Shown: positions 7,531 to 16,904 of the stretch, in pieces
Layout: each line of letters opens with the position of its first letter
Position numbering within the stretch: the stretch's first letter is position 1
Assembly (NCBI RefSeq): GCF_001279725.1
Contig: NZ_LGDE01000215.1
Span: 8,308 to 72,307, forward strand
Source of the DNA: Streptomyces sp. WM4235
GTDB taxonomy: Bacteria > Actinomycetota > Actinomycetes > Streptomycetales > Streptomycetaceae
Direction of reading: 5' to 3'
Length of the DNA stretch: 64,000 bases
Program-made: the position numbers and the translations under genes
The notes under the pieces: generated by a model
Told to the model about the DNA's origin: nothing
Seen by the model: the letters and a program-made list of their open reading frames with translations, nothing else
The model's database searches: none

Positions 7531-9837
7531 CTACGGGCGCAGCAGCGTCGGGACGCCCTCCCCGTCGGGGGTGTCGCGCTCGGCCGAGACCACCGTCAGC
7601 TGCTGCGTGGCGCGCGTCAGGGCCACGTACAGCACCCTGAGCCCGGCCTCGGACTCGTCCGCGATCTCCGCCGGGGACACCACCACGGTGGCGTCGTACT
7701 CCAGCCCCTTCGCCTCCAGGCTGCCCAGCGCGACCGCGCGTTCGCCCAGGTCGGCCAGCCATCCGGCCGCCTCCGCCCGCCGGTCCATGGCCACGACCAC
7801 GCCCACCGTGCCGTCCACCTGTTCCAGCAGCCGCCGGGTCTCCTCCCGGACCGTCTCGCCCAGGTCGCCCGGGGCGGCCGTGAAGCGGGGCTCCAGGCCC
7901 GTGGAGCGCACCGCGGTCGGCGGCTCCATCCCCGGCATGGCCAGTTTCAGCACCCGGGCGGCGACCTCGGCGACCTCGGCGGGGTTGCGGTAGTTCACGG
8001 TCAGCGTGAAGCGCCGGCGCGGCCGGGACCCCAGGGCCTCGTCGCGGGCCGCCGCCGCCTCCTGCGGATCCGTCCAGGAGGACTGCGCCGGGTCGCCGAC
8101 GACCGTCCAGGTGCCGTGCCGGCCCCGGCGGCCCACCATCCGCCACTGCATCGGCGTCAGGTCCTGCGCCTCGTCGACGATGACGTGCGCGTACTCGGTG
8201 CGCTCCGCCGCGAGCCGCTCGGCCCGCTCCCACTGGGTCTCCTCGCGGGTCGGCATCAGCTCCTCCAGCCCGCTCAGCTGGTCCAGCGGATTGAGCTCGC
8301 GCTTGCGCTTGGGCCGCGCGGGCGCCCCGAGCAGTTGCTGGAGCTCGTCGAGCAGCGCGACGTCGTGCACCGACAGCGGACCCTTGCCGTCCGGACCGAC
8401 CCGGCGCAGCGAGCGGGCCAGCCGGCGCGCCTCGCGGGGGTTCAGGTCCCGGCGCGACCAGCGGCCGAGCCTGCGTTCGTCGGCCATCGAGGCCAGCACC
8501 CCGCGCGGGGTGAGCTCGGGCCACCAGGCGTTCAGGAAGTCGATGAAGGCGTCCTCCGTCGAGATGTCCTCGTCGAAGGCGGACCGCAGCTCGGCGGCGA
8601 GTTCCGGGTCGCTGTGCCGGCCGTTCGCGCCGGACTTCGCGTACAGGGCGTCGAGCAGCAGCTTGCGGGCGCGCGGGCGCAGCAGGTTCACCGGCGCGGT
8701 GCCGCCGAGCGCGTTCTGTCGGATCCGCTCCAGTTCGTCGGCCTCCAGCTCCTGGCGCCGGCCGAAGGCCACCACGCGCAGCCGCTCGGGGGCGTCGCCC
8801 AGTTCGAGGGCGCCCCGTACGGCCTTGCGCAGCACCTTGAGCATCCGGGAGGAGCCCTTGACGCGGGCCACTGCCGGGTCGTCGTACGTGGTCGCCTCGG
8901 CCCCGTCGACGAGCGAGCCGAGTGCCCTGATGGCGACCTGTCCCTCCTCGCCGAGCGAGGGCAACACGCCCTCGGTGTAGGCGACGAGCAGCGGGGTCGG
9001 GGAGACGATCAGGATGCCGCCGGAGTAGCGCCGCCGGTCCTGGTAGAGCAGGTAGGCGGCCCGGTGCAGGGCCACGGCCGTCTTCCCGGTGCCGGGGCCG
9101 CCGGCGACCTCCGCGACGGAGGCGGCGGGGGCGCGGATGACGAGGTCCTGCTCGGCCTGGATGGACGAGACGATGTCCCGCATGGAGTGCGTACGGGCCC
9201 GCCCGAGCGCCGCCATCAGGGCGCCGTCGCCGATGGCGGGCAGTTCCTCGCCGTCGAGCGAGGCGGTGACCTCGGGGCGCATCAGGTCGTCCTCGACTCC
9301 GAGGACCTTGCGGCCCTTGGAGCGGATCACCCGGCGGCGTACGACGCGGCCGGGTTCCTTCGGCGTCGAGCGGTAGAACGGCGCGGCCGCCGGCGCCCGC
9401 CAGTCGATGACGAGCGGCGCGTAGTCGGAGTCGAGGACGCCGATCCGCCCGATGTGCAGGGTCTCCGCGATGTCGGCGGTGAGATCGGCGCGAATCGCGT
9501 CGTCGGCCGGCTCGACGGAGGTGTACGCGCCGTCCGGGCCGCGTTCCCCGTCCTTGCCGAGGACGAGGTCGATCCGGCCGAAGAGGAAGTCCTCGAACTC
9601 GTTGTTGAGGCGGTTGAGGTGGATCCCGGCGCGAAAGACCTGCGCGTCGCGCTCGGCGAGCGCGCCGGGCGTGCCGACCTGCCCGCGTTTGGCGGCGTCG
9701 TTCATCAGGAACTCCGCCTCGTGGATCTTCTCCTCAAGGCGTCGGTACACGTGATCGAGATGCGTCTGCTCGACCGCGATCTCCCGATCGCGGACGGAAT
9801 CCGCCGTGCTGTCGACAGCGGCATTCTGCGCGGCCAC
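7531..9837 (-). CDS. HelD/UvrD-like superfamily 1 helicase-type ATPase
   Basis: A 768-residue HelD-like protein. A coiled-coil N terminus (about 22-80, EQTHLDHVYRRLEEKIHEAE) precedes an SF1 helicase core with Walker A GGPGTGKT (246-253), Walker B VIVDEAQDLTP and motif VI region VLYVALTRATQQ. HelD proteins bind RNA polymerase and recycle stalled complexes; some Streptomyces members (HelR) protect against rifamycins. The GTG at 9837 is chosen because AAGGGGG lies upstream; an in-frame extension to 9930 is rejected. I could not find the rifamycin-associated inverted repeat known for helR upstream, so a housekeeping role is more likely. Confidence 0.88.
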   Translation of the reverse strand: MAAQNAAVDSTADSVRDREIAVEQTHLDHVYRRLEEKIHEAEFLMNDAAKRGQVGTPGALAERDAQVFRAGIHLNRLNNEFEDFLFGRIDLVLGKDGERGPDGAYTSVEPADDAIRADLTADIAETLHIGRIGVLDSDYAPLVIDWRAPAAAPFYRSTPKEPGRVVRRRVIRSKGRKVLGVEDDLMRPEVTASLDGEELPAIGDGALMAALGRARTHSMRDIVSSIQAEQDLVIRAPAASVAEVAGGPGTGKTAVALHRAAYLLYQDRRRYSGGILIVSPTPLLVAYTEGVLPSLGEEGQVAIRALGSLVDGAEATTYDDPAVARVKGSSRMLKVLRKAVRGALELGDAPERLRVVAFGRRQELEADELERIRQNALGGTAPVNLLRPRARKLLLDALYAKSGANGRHSDPELAAELRSAFDEDISTEDAFIDFLNAWWPELTPRGVLASMADERRLGRWSRRDLNPREARRLARSLRRVGPDGKGPLSVHDVALLDELQQLLGAPARPKRKRELNPLDQLSGLEELMPTREETQWERAERLAAERTEYAHVIVDEAQDLTPMQWRMVGRRGRHGTWTVVGDPAQSSWTDPQEAAAARDEALGSRPRRRFTLTVNYRNPAEVAEVAARVLKLAMPGMEPPTAVRSTGLEPRFTAAPGDLGETVREETRRLLEQVDGTVGVVVAMDRRAEAAGWLADLGERAVALGSLEAKGLEYDATVVVSPAEIADESEAGLRVLYVALTRATQQLTVVSAERDTPDGEGVPTLLRP

Positions 9838-9978
9838 CAAGGCCCCCTTCTGACGTGCATGGGCGACCGTCAACCGTACGCGAACCAGGGCCTTGTCCGC
9901 ACGCCCGTTCCGGGACCGTCCGCGGATCACACGAACGGCCGCGTCCGGGGTGCTCGGGGGCGGGCGCGGGCGGCCCGC

Positions 9979-10548
9979 TCAGGCGGATCCGGCGGCGAGC
10001 ACCCGCCGCCGGTGCCGGGCGACGCGTTCGCGGTTCCCGCACAACTCGCTGGAGCACCAGCGGCGCCGGTGGCCCCGCGAGGTGTCGAGGTAGACCCGGG
10101 CGCAGCCCTCGCCCTCGCAGGCCCGCAGCAGCGCCCGATCGCCGGGGTCGGTCAGCAGTTCGACGGCGTCGCGGGCCACCGCCGCGAGCAGCCCCGGGCA
10201 CTCGACTCCCCCGCACAACTCCCGTACGAGCCGGCCCTCCTGGTCCCGAACGGCACACAGTCCCGGGGGTGGACCGGCGGCCGCCGCGTTGACCCGGGCG
10301 AGCGCCCCCTCGTCGGGCCCGGCGCCGGCCAGTTCGGCCCGTACGAGGCTCTCCACGTCGGCGCGCAATGCCCGGAAGGCCTCCACCCAGTCGGGCCCCA
10401 ACCGGCCCAGCGGCGTCCGGTCGGGCACCAGCCCGGCCCCGACGAGCCACAGGCGCAGTTCGTCGCCGTCGAGGATCGCCTCGGCGTGCCGATGGGCGTC
10501 GAAGGTGGCCAGCAGGTCCAGGCAGACCCTCCCGGAGTCGAACCACAT
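9979..10548 (-). CDS. CGNR zinc-finger / ABATE domain protein, putative regulator
   Basis: A 189-residue two-domain protein. The N-terminal ABATE-like domain (FDSGRVCLDLLATF onward) is followed by a CGNR zinc finger: C-x4-C in CEGEGCARVYLD and C-x4-C in CSSELCGNRERVARHRRR. The family is thought to be stress-related transcriptional regulators, with no proven ligand. ATG 10548 has GAGG 11 bases upstream; a GTG at 10557 has the same site too close. It sits between the helicase and an acetyltransferase gene, all on the minus strand with short gaps. Confidence 0.85.
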   Translation of the reverse strand: MWFDSGRVCLDLLATFDAHRHAEAILDGDELRLWLVGAGLVPDRTPLGRLGPDWVEAFRALRADVESLVRAELAGAGPDEGALARVNAAAAGPPPGLCAVRDQEGRLVRELCGGVECPGLLAAVARDAVELLTDPGDRALLRACEGEGCARVYLDTSRGHRRRWCSSELCGNRERVARHRRRVLAAGSA

Positions 10549-10611
10549 ACCGGTCACCGCCTCGGTTGCCGTGGGCCGCCTCCCCAGAGTGCCCGCCCAC
10601 CGACGAAGCGG

Positions 10612-11154
10612 CTAGAGGGCGGGCGGGTCGTCGTGCAGGATCCGTTGGAAGAGACGGTGGTCGCGCCAGGCTCCGTCGATGTGGAGGAACCGGGGCGCCA
10701 GGCCGTACTGCTCGAAGCCGGCCTTCGCCAACACCCGCTGCGAGGCCAGGTTGTCGACCAGCGTGCCCGCCTCGACCCGGTGCAGGCCCAGCTCGTCGCG
10801 GGCGATCCGGCACACCTCCTCGACGGCGGCGGTGGCCAGTCCCTTCCCGGCCCAGGCCTCGTCGATCCAGTAGCCGACGCCGCCGCCGCGCAGCGGTCCC
10901 AGGGCGATGCCGCCGAGGTTGATGCCGCCGACGGGAACGTCGTCGGCGACCAGGACGAACGGCACCGTGCGTCCGCCGTCCCGCTCCGCGAGCAGGCCCG
11001 CGATCCGGTCGCGCTGGCCGGCCTCGGTGTAGAACCGCTCTTCCCGGTAGGGCTCGAAGGGCGCCATGTAGGCGCGGTTGCGCCGCAGTACGTCGGCCAG
11101 GCCGGCGGCGTCCTCGATCCGGACGCCCCGCATCTCCACCCCGTCAATGATCAC
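10612..11154 (-). CDS. GNAT family N-acetyltransferase (RimJ/RimL type)
   Basis: A 180-residue acetyl-CoA-dependent N-acetyltransferase. RNRAYMAPFEPYREERFYT is typical of the RimJ/RimL subgroup. The acetyl-CoA loop region is seen as GGVGYWIDEAWAGKGLATAA, followed by EAGTLVDNLASQRVLAKAGF. The substrate is unknown; relatives acetylate ribosomal proteins or small amines. I keep the GTG at 11154 as start, although the ribosome site there is poor. ATG 11133 with GGGG 6 bases upstream is a real alternative that trims seven residues. Confidence 0.87.
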   Translation of the reverse strand: MIIDGVEMRGVRIEDAAGLADVLRRNRAYMAPFEPYREERFYTEAGQRDRIAGLLAERDGGRTVPFVLVADDVPVGGINLGGIALGPLRGGGVGYWIDEAWAGKGLATAAVEEVCRIARDELGLHRVEAGTLVDNLASQRVLAKAGFEQYGLAPRFLHIDGAWRDHRLFQRILHDDPPAL

Positions 11155-11208
11155 GACGGCACGCTAACCCGGACCCGCCCGCCGCCGACACCCCCCGACC
11201 GGAGCCCC

Positions 11209-12357
11209 TCATCGCGCCGGAGGCACCCCGCAGTCGCCGGCCGCGCCCGCGTCCACGGACAGCCGGTACCCCCGCTTGACCACCGTCTGGATCAGCCTCG
11301 GCGCCCCCAACGCCACCCGCAGCCGGGCCATGGCCGTCTCCACGGCGTGTTCGTCCCGCCCGGCGCCCGGCAGCGCCCGCAGCAGGTCCGCGCGGCCCAC
11401 GACCCATCCCGGCCGTCGGACCAGCGCCCCGAGGAGGGCCATCCCGGCCGGCGGCACCGGCCGCAGTTCGGCGTCGACCAGCACCGCGTGGCCGCGGATC
11501 TCCAGGCGGTGCCCGGCGACCGGCAGCACCCGGGCCCGCGCCGGCAGTTCCTGGCAGAGCAGTTGGACCAGCGGCCCCAGCCGGAAGCGTTCCGGCTGCA
11601 CCGTGACCACCCCCTCGGCCTGGAGCGGGAGCGCGGTCACCGGCCCCACGCACGCCGAGACCACGTCGCCGCGCAGCCCCGCGAGGACCGCCTCCCGCAT
11701 CCCCAGGTGGTCGGCGCGGGACAGCATCGAGACGACGGCCGGCGCCGAGGTGAAGGCGACGGCGTCCAGGCCGCCGGCGGCCACGGCGTCCAGCAGCCGG
11801 TCGAGCGGCGCCGGGTCCTGGGGCGGCATCCAACGGTAGACGGGCACCACCACGACCTCGGCGCCGCCCGCCCGCAGGGATTCGACGAAGCCGGGCTGCG
11901 GTTCGCCGTGCAGTTGGAGGGCGATGCGGCGTCCCGCCACCCCTTGGGCGAGCAGCCGGTCCAGTACCTCGGCGAGGGACTCGGAGGCGGGCGACCAGGC
12001 CTCCACCAGCCCGGCGGCCCGTACGGCGCCCTTCACCTTCGGCCCGCGCGCGAGCAGTTCGGTGGAGCGCAGCCGGTCGAGGAGTTCCTCGCCGATCCCC
12101 CATCCGTCGGCGGCCTCGATCCAGCCGCGGAATCCGATGGCGGTGGTGGCCACCACGGCGTCGGGTGTGCGGTGGATCAGTTCCTTGGTGGCGGCGAGGA
12201 GTTCGCCGTCGTCGGCGAGCGGAACGATCCGCAGGGCGGGCGCGTGCAGCACGGAGGCCCCGCGCCGGCGCAGCAGGGCGATCAGGTCGTCGGCCCGCCG
12301 GGCGGCGGTGACCCCGACGGTGAAGCCGGCGAGCGGGCCGGTGTCCGGAGCGTCCAT
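11209..12357 (-). CDS. Uroporphyrinogen-III synthase-like protein fused to a winged-helix DNA-binding domain
   Basis: A 382-residue protein with a HemD-like two-lobe domain (about 8-265; TVGVTAARRADDLIALLRRRGA, then VAFTSAPAVVSML). It is fused to an OmpR-type winged helix (about 290-375; VVGRADLLRALPG, HAVETAMARLRVALGAP, VVKRGYRLSVD). The architecture recalls the M. tuberculosis regulator encoded beside narK3. The HemD lobe probably serves as a tetrapyrrole-like sensor rather than a biosynthetic enzyme. It is separated from narK by 104 bases on the same strand, so a role in nitrate/nitrite control is inferred. ATG 12357 has CAGGA 7 bases upstream. Confidence 0.88.
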   Translation of the reverse strand: MDAPDTGPLAGFTVGVTAARRADDLIALLRRRGASVLHAPALRIVPLADDGELLAATKELIHRTPDAVVATTAIGFRGWIEAADGWGIGEELLDRLRSTELLARGPKVKGAVRAAGLVEAWSPASESLAEVLDRLLAQGVAGRRIALQLHGEPQPGFVESLRAGGAEVVVVPVYRWMPPQDPAPLDRLLDAVAAGGLDAVAFTSAPAVVSMLSRADHLGMREAVLAGLRGDVVSACVGPVTALPLQAEGVVTVQPERFRLGPLVQLLCQELPARARVLPVAGHRLEIRGHAVLVDAELRPVPPAGMALLGALVRRPGWVVGRADLLRALPGAGRDEHAVETAMARLRVALGAPRLIQTVVKRGYRLSVDAGAAGDCGVPPAR

Positions 12358-12461
12358 GTGGTGTCCTGCCTTGCCCGAGAGGTGCGCGCGTAACGGGGCC
12401 GAGCCTGCCAAGTCGCCGTGTCAGGCTCGGTTCCGTCGTATTTCGTCGCCGTTAACCGGCG

Positions 12462-13832
12462 TTACACCGAGGTGAGCTGCGGTTTCGCCGGTGCCTGCGG
12501 TCCGGTGACGGGTGTGGCGGTCGGGCGGCGAAGGTATACCGCCCAGGTCACCGCGCAGCACACCGCGTAGAAGCCGAGGAAGGTCACGAAGGCGGCCGTG
12601 CCGGACCCGGAGCGGGCGAACGCCTCCCGGAACACCAGGTTGATGCCGAGGCCGCCGAGGGCCCCCACGGCGCCGATCAGCCCCATCGCGGCCCCGGACA
12701 GCCGTCGCCCGCGGGCGGCGGCCTCCTCGGCGCCCAGGCCCTGTGCCAGGGCCTTCGCCTGGAAGATGCCGGGGATCATCTTGTACGTGGAGCCGTTGCC
12801 GAGGCCGCTCAGCGCGAACAGCGCCACGAAGCCCACCAGGAACACCGGGAGCGATTCCCGTACGGAGGCCAGGATCACCACCGAGGTCGCGAGCGCCATC
12901 GCGACGAAGGCGGCCAGGGTGATGCGGGCTCCGCCGAGCCGGTCGGCGAGCGCCCCGCCCACCGGTCGGACCAGTGAGCCGAGCAGCGGCCCGATGAAGG
13001 TCAGCGAGGCGGCCTGGAGCGGGGTGCGACCGAACTGGGTCTGGAGCACCAGCCCGAAGGCGAAGCCGTAGCCGATGAAGGAGCCGAAGGTGCCGATGTA
13101 CAGGAAGGCCATGATCCAGGTGTGCGGCTCCCGGGCCGCGTCCCGGACCGCGCCCACGTCACCGCGCACCGGCGCCAGGTTGTCCATGCGTACGAGGGCC
13201 AGCGCGGCGGCGGTCACGATCAGCGGGACGTAGACCGCGAGCAGCAGCCGGGGGTGGCCGGCGCCGGCGGTCCCGATGACGAGCAGGGCCGCGAGCTGCA
13301 CCACGGGTACGCCGATGTTGCCGCCGCCCGCGTTCAGTCCGAGCGCCCAGCCCTTCTTCCGCAGCGGGAAGAACGCGTTGATGTTGGTCATGGAGGAGGC
13401 GAAGTTGCCCCCGCCCACGCCGGTCAGGGCGGCGACGGCGAGGAAAGTGCCGTAGGAGGTGCCGGGCTCCATGACGACCAGCGCGGCCACGGTCGGCGCG
13501 AGCAGCAGCAGGGCGCTGACCACGGTCCAGTTGCGCCCGCCGAACCGGGCGACGGCGAAGGTGTAGGGGATCCGGACGAGGGCGCCGACGGCCGTGGCGG
13601 TGGCGATGAGGAAGAACTTCCCGGCCGGGTCGATGCCGTACGCGGGGCCCATGAAGAGCACCATCACGGACCACAGCGACCAGACGGAGAACCCGATGTG
13701 TTCGGAGAGCACCGAGTAGAGGAGGTTGCGCCGGGCCACCCGCTCCCCGGTCTCCCGCCAGAAGACCTCGTCCTCCGGATCCCACCGCTCGATCCAGCGG
13801 CCCCCCTTGCGCGGTGCGGTCGTTCCGGTCAT
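12462..13832 (-). CDS. narK: Nitrate/nitrite transporter NarK, MFS family
   Basis: A 456-residue, about 12-helix major facilitator. Both nitrate-signature-like glycine-rich segments are visible: GVGGGNFASSMTNINAFFP in TM5 and GLNAGGGNIGVPVVQ just after. NarK proteins import nitrate and/or exchange it for nitrite at the cytoplasmic membrane. The cytosolic N terminus is extended (GGRWIERWDPEDEVFWRETG), a common feature of actinobacterial NarK. ATG 13832 has GGAGG 6 bases upstream. It lies upstream of the HemD-like regulator on the same strand. Confidence 0.94.
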   Translation of the reverse strand: MTGTTAPRKGGRWIERWDPEDEVFWRETGERVARRNLLYSVLSEHIGFSVWSLWSVMVLFMGPAYGIDPAGKFFLIATATAVGALVRIPYTFAVARFGGRNWTVVSALLLLAPTVAALVVMEPGTSYGTFLAVAALTGVGGGNFASSMTNINAFFPLRKKGWALGLNAGGGNIGVPVVQLAALLVIGTAGAGHPRLLLAVYVPLIVTAAALALVRMDNLAPVRGDVGAVRDAAREPHTWIMAFLYIGTFGSFIGYGFAFGLVLQTQFGRTPLQAASLTFIGPLLGSLVRPVGGALADRLGGARITLAAFVAMALATSVVILASVRESLPVFLVGFVALFALSGLGNGSTYKMIPGIFQAKALAQGLGAEEAAARGRRLSGAAMGLIGAVGALGGLGINLVFREAFARSGSGTAAFVTFLGFYAVCCAVTWAVYLRRPTATPVTGPQAPAKPQLTSV

Positions 13833-13929
13833 CACACGCCTCCACAGCTGTCGCGTCCGTGATGACGACCGTAGGAAGCGCGCGTTTCGGCCCGGGTCAC
13901 CCTCCGATGACCGGGGGGATACCTTGCAC

Positions 13930-14895
13930 TCACCCGGCGTCGGGACCGCCTGTGAGCGCCGCCGGCAGCAGACTCCCGGCCGGCACCTCCAGCCATCCGC
14001 GTTCGGCGGCCAGTTCGGCGGCCGCCCGCAGGAGGGCGTCCAGGCCCGGGTGGCGCAGCCCCTTGCGCCACACCATCGACAGCGGGGACAGCGGCACGGG
14101 TGCGACCAGGGGGCGTTTCGCGCAGCCGGGCAGGTCCGTGAAGTCCACGGTGACGAGGACGGGGGTGCGGGTCTTGGCCATCACCCGCCCGAACTCCTCC
14201 TTGCCCACGGCCACCGGAGCGGGCGGCGCCGGCGCGATCCCCCGCCCGGCGAACAGCTCCCGCGCCAGCCGGGTCCACTCCAGGGTCCGCGGGTTGCCGG
14301 CCCCCGCGTACACGGTCTCCCCGGCCAGGGCCGCCAGCGGCACCCGGTCCAGCGCCGCCAGCGGGTGCCCGTCGGGCAGCAGCACGGCGAGCGGCTCGTA
14401 CCGGACGAGGGTGTGGGCGAGGCGGGCGCGCGACGCGGGCTCCAGGCCGTGCGCGTAGCCGAAGGACACGTCGAGGCGGCCCGCCGCGATCTCCGCCGCG
14501 GCATGGGTCAGCCCGCTCTCGAAGCGGGCCATCAGTTCGCAGCCCGGGGCGAGCGCGCGGGCCCGGTCCAGCACGCTGCGCGCGGAACTCGGCCCGTCGC
14601 TGTTCAGGTCGACGAGCAGCGGCCCGGGTTCGGCGAAGGCGGCGGCCAGTTCGGTGTGGGCGGCCAGCACCCTGTGCGCGAGCGGCAGCAGCCGTTGCCC
14701 GTCGGCGGTCAGTTCCACGGCCCGGGTCGTGCGGGTGAACAGCGCCGCGCCCAGGGTCTCCTCCAGCCGGCGGACGTCCCTGCTGAGGGCCTGCTGGGCG
14801 ACGTACAGGCGGGCGGCGGCGCGGGAGAAGTGCAGTTCCTCGGCCACGGCCACGAACCCGCGCAGCAGGCGGGGGTCCACATCACGGGAGATCAC
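13930..14895 (-). CDS. LysR-family transcriptional regulator
   Basis: A 321-residue LysR-type regulator. The N-terminal winged helix is seen at residues 8-65 (LLRGFVAVAEELHFSRAAARL, AQQALSRDVRRLEETLGAALF), followed by a periplasmic-binding-like effector domain. The GTG at 14895 is taken as start with GGGG just upstream; GTG 14880 is also possible. It is divergent from the MFS gene at 14980 across 84 bases, the classical arrangement in which the regulator controls the divergent gene. The effector is unknown. Confidence 0.92.
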   Translation of the reverse strand: MISRDVDPRLLRGFVAVAEELHFSRAAARLYVAQQALSRDVRRLEETLGAALFTRTTRAVELTADGQRLLPLAHRVLAAHTELAAAFAEPGPLLVDLNSDGPSSARSVLDRARALAPGCELMARFESGLTHAAAEIAAGRLDVSFGYAHGLEPASRARLAHTLVRYEPLAVLLPDGHPLAALDRVPLAALAGETVYAGAGNPRTLEWTRLARELFAGRGIAPAPPAPVAVGKEEFGRVMAKTRTPVLVTVDFTDLPGCAKRPLVAPVPLSPLSMVWRKGLRHPGLDALLRAAAELAAERGWLEVPAGSLLPAALTGGPDAG

Positions 14896-14979
14896 CCCCG
14901 GACACTAACAACGGAAACCGGTGAATGGGTCGTGAACAGGTGTTGGACCCGGCCGGGGACCGGCCCGCAGCCTTGGGTC

Positions 14980-16242
14980 ATGCCCGCCCCGACCCTGATG
15001 ACCGTCACCGGCTCCACCCTCGTCCTGACCGGCCCGCCGCCGCCCCCGCGTCCGCGCCCCCGCGCACCCCGGGGCGGCCCCTACCGCCGGCTCTTCGCCC
15101 GCCCCGGCACCCGCGCCTTCACCGCCGGGAACCTCATCGCCCGGCTGCCCATGGGCATGTTCGGGATCAGCGCGGTGATGATGATCGCCGGCCAGCGCGG
15201 CTCGTACGCCCTCGCCGGCGCGGTCACCGCCACCGGTCTGGCCGCCACCGCGCTGGTCGCGCCGTGGACGGCCCGACTCGTCGACCGCTTCGGGCAGTCC
15301 CGCGTCGCCGTCCCCGCCACCCTGATCGCGGTCCTCGGCTCGCTCTGCCTGATCGCGTGCGTCCGTACACAGGCTCCGACCTGGACCCTGTTCGCCTCGT
15401 ACGCGGCGACGGCCACCACCCCCAACATCGGCGGCATGTCACGGGCCCGCTGGACCCTGCTGCTGCGCGCCGCCCCGGCCGACCACCACACGGCGATGTC
15501 CTTCGAGCAGGCCGCCGACGAACTCTGCTACCTGCTCGGGCCGGTCGCCGCCGCGTCGCTGTGCACGCTCGTCTTCCCGGAGGCCGGGACCCTCGTCGCC
15601 GCGTCGCTGCTCCTCGTCGGCATGCTGATCTTCACCGCGCAGCGCGCCACCGAGCCGCCGCCCACCGGGGTCCAGCCCGCACCCTCCTCGTCACCGCTGC
15701 CCGCCCTGCTGCCGCTCCTCGGTCTCTTCGCCGCCACCGGTGCGATCTTCGGCTCGATGGAGGTCACCTCGATCGCCCACCTCGACGCCCACGGCCTCGG
15801 CGCCGCCGCGGGCCCGGTCCTCGCCCTCCAGGCCGCCGGCTCCTGCGCCGCCGGCCTGCTCTACGGCACCCGGCGCCCGCGCGGCCTGCGCGTCTGCCTG
15901 GTCGCCCTGTGCGCGGCGATGGCCCTGCCCTGGGCGGCGGCGGCCGGCGGTTCGCTCGTCCCGCTGGCCCTGGCCCTGCTCCTGGCGGGCGCGGCCACCG
16001 CCCCGACGATGGTGACGGCCATGTCCGAGGTCCACCGCCGCACGCCCGAGGGACGCCTCAACGAGGGCATGACCCTCGCCGTCACCGCGATCCTCGCGGG
16101 CATCGCCGCGGGCTCCGCCGCGGCCGGCGCCGTCGTCGAACACCTCGGCACCACCTCCGCCTACGCCCTGCCGGCCGCGGCGGCCCTGACCGCGCTCCTG
16201 CTCGGCCTCACCTCCCGCGCGTCCGGCGCCCGTACCGGCTGA
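14980..16242 (+). CDS. MFS transporter, probable efflux
   Basis: A 420-residue, predicted 12-helix major facilitator. RLFARPGTRAFTAGNLIARL precedes TM1, and the loop 2-3 motif is WTARLVDRFGQSRVAVP. A Pro/Arg-rich cytosolic N terminus of about 30 residues is present. ATG 14980 is the first start close to the divergent LysR promoter; ATG 14998 is an alternative, and neither has a strong ribosome site. Upstream in-frame sequence overlaps the LysR gene and is shadow. The substrate is unknown; regulation by the adjacent LysR protein is inferred. Confidence 0.9.
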   Translation: MPAPTLMTVTGSTLVLTGPPPPPRPRPRAPRGGPYRRLFARPGTRAFTAGNLIARLPMGMFGISAVMMIAGQRGSYALAGAVTATGLAATALVAPWTARLVDRFGQSRVAVPATLIAVLGSLCLIACVRTQAPTWTLFASYAATATTPNIGGMSRARWTLLLRAAPADHHTAMSFEQAADELCYLLGPVAAASLCTLVFPEAGTLVAASLLLVGMLIFTAQRATEPPPTGVQPAPSSSPLPALLPLLGLFAATGAIFGSMEVTSIAHLDAHGLGAAAGPVLALQAAGSCAAGLLYGTRRPRGLRVCLVALCAAMALPWAAAAGGSLVPLALALLLAGAATAPTMVTAMSEVHRRTPEGRLNEGMTLAVTAILAGIAAGSAAAGAVVEHLGTTSAYALPAAAALTALLLGLTSRASGARTG

Positions 16243-16249
16243 CGCGGCC

Positions 16250-16822
16250 TCAGCGGCGGACCGTGAGGCCGTCCAGGGTGAGGTCGAGCAGCCGCTCGGC
16301 CTGCTCGCGGTGCTCGGCGCCCGCCGAGGTGAGGGCGATGCCTTCGAGGGCGGCGGCGACGTCGGCCGGCCCGATGTCGGTACGGATCACCCCGGCGGCC
16401 ACACACGCGTCCAAGAGCGAGGCGATGGCGCCCTGGATCATCTCCCGGCTGTGGCCGTAGGGGTTGCCCCCGGTCGCGGCGATGGCGCGCAGCGCGTCGA
16501 TCATCCCGTACTTGGCGGTGACGTAGTCCAGGAAGAGCCGGGTCCACGCGCGCAGGGCCTCGGCGGGCGACTCCCGCGCGAGCAGTTCGGGGGCCGCGTC
16601 GCACAGTTGGGCCACCTCGTTGCGGTAGACCGCCTCGACCAGGACCTCCCGGGTGGGGAAGTTGCGGTACAGCGTCGCGCTGCCCACGCCCGCCTCCTTG
16701 GCGATGTGTTCCATCCGCGCGTCCAGCCCCTGCGTGGTGAACACGCGCACGGCGGCGGCGAGGATCCGCTCCCTGTTGCGCCGCGCGTCGGCCCGCAACG
16801 GCCGGTCCGCTCCGTCGGTCAT
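16250..16822 (-). CDS. TetR-family repressor of the adjacent dehydrogenase
   Basis: A 190-residue TetR regulator. The HTH is clear at about 14-60 (RRNRERILAAAVRVFTTQG, HIAKEAGVGSATLYRNFPTR), followed by a ligand-binding all-helical domain with LLDYVTAKYGMID-type content. It is divergent from the SDR gene at 16976. Two near-identical 20-bp palindromes between the genes (16876-16895 and 16905-16924) are almost certainly its operators and would control both promoters. ATG 16822 is used; longer in-frame versions would run through the operators. The inducer is unknown, possibly the SDR substrate. Confidence 0.92.
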   Translation of the reverse strand: MTDGADRPLRADARRNRERILAAAVRVFTTQGLDARMEHIAKEAGVGSATLYRNFPTREVLVEAVYRNEVAQLCDAAPELLARESPAEALRAWTRLFLDYVTAKYGMIDALRAIAATGGNPYGHSREMIQGAIASLLDACVAAGVIRTDIGPADVAAALEGIALTSAGAEHREQAERLLDLTLDGLTVRR

Positions 16823-16875
16823 CAGCGTTCGCCGTCCCCTCTCGGGCGCTCTTCGCGGGCGCCCCTCGACTTGCC

Positions 16876-16895
16876 AAGTGGGGAGGTCCCCACTT
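16876..16895. promoter_or_regulatory. TetR operator, copy 1
   Basis: AAGTGGGGA-GG-TCCCCACTT, a perfect 9-bp inverted repeat with a 2-bp centre, in the divergent promoter region of the TetR and SDR genes. The same half-site sequence recurs at 16905-16924. Confidence 0.85.
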
Positions 16896-16904
16896 AGCTT
16901 GAGA

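Noticed and set aside
9838..9978. Search for a rifamycin-associated element upstream of the HelD-like gene
   Set aside because: I found no inverted repeat of the kind described for helR, so I did not name the gene helR.
7324..12393. A 1689-codon open frame on the plus strand
   Set aside because: It is the antisense shadow of the helicase, CGNR, acetyltransferase and HemD-like genes; its composition is repetitive Arg/Gly/Pro/Ala without domains.
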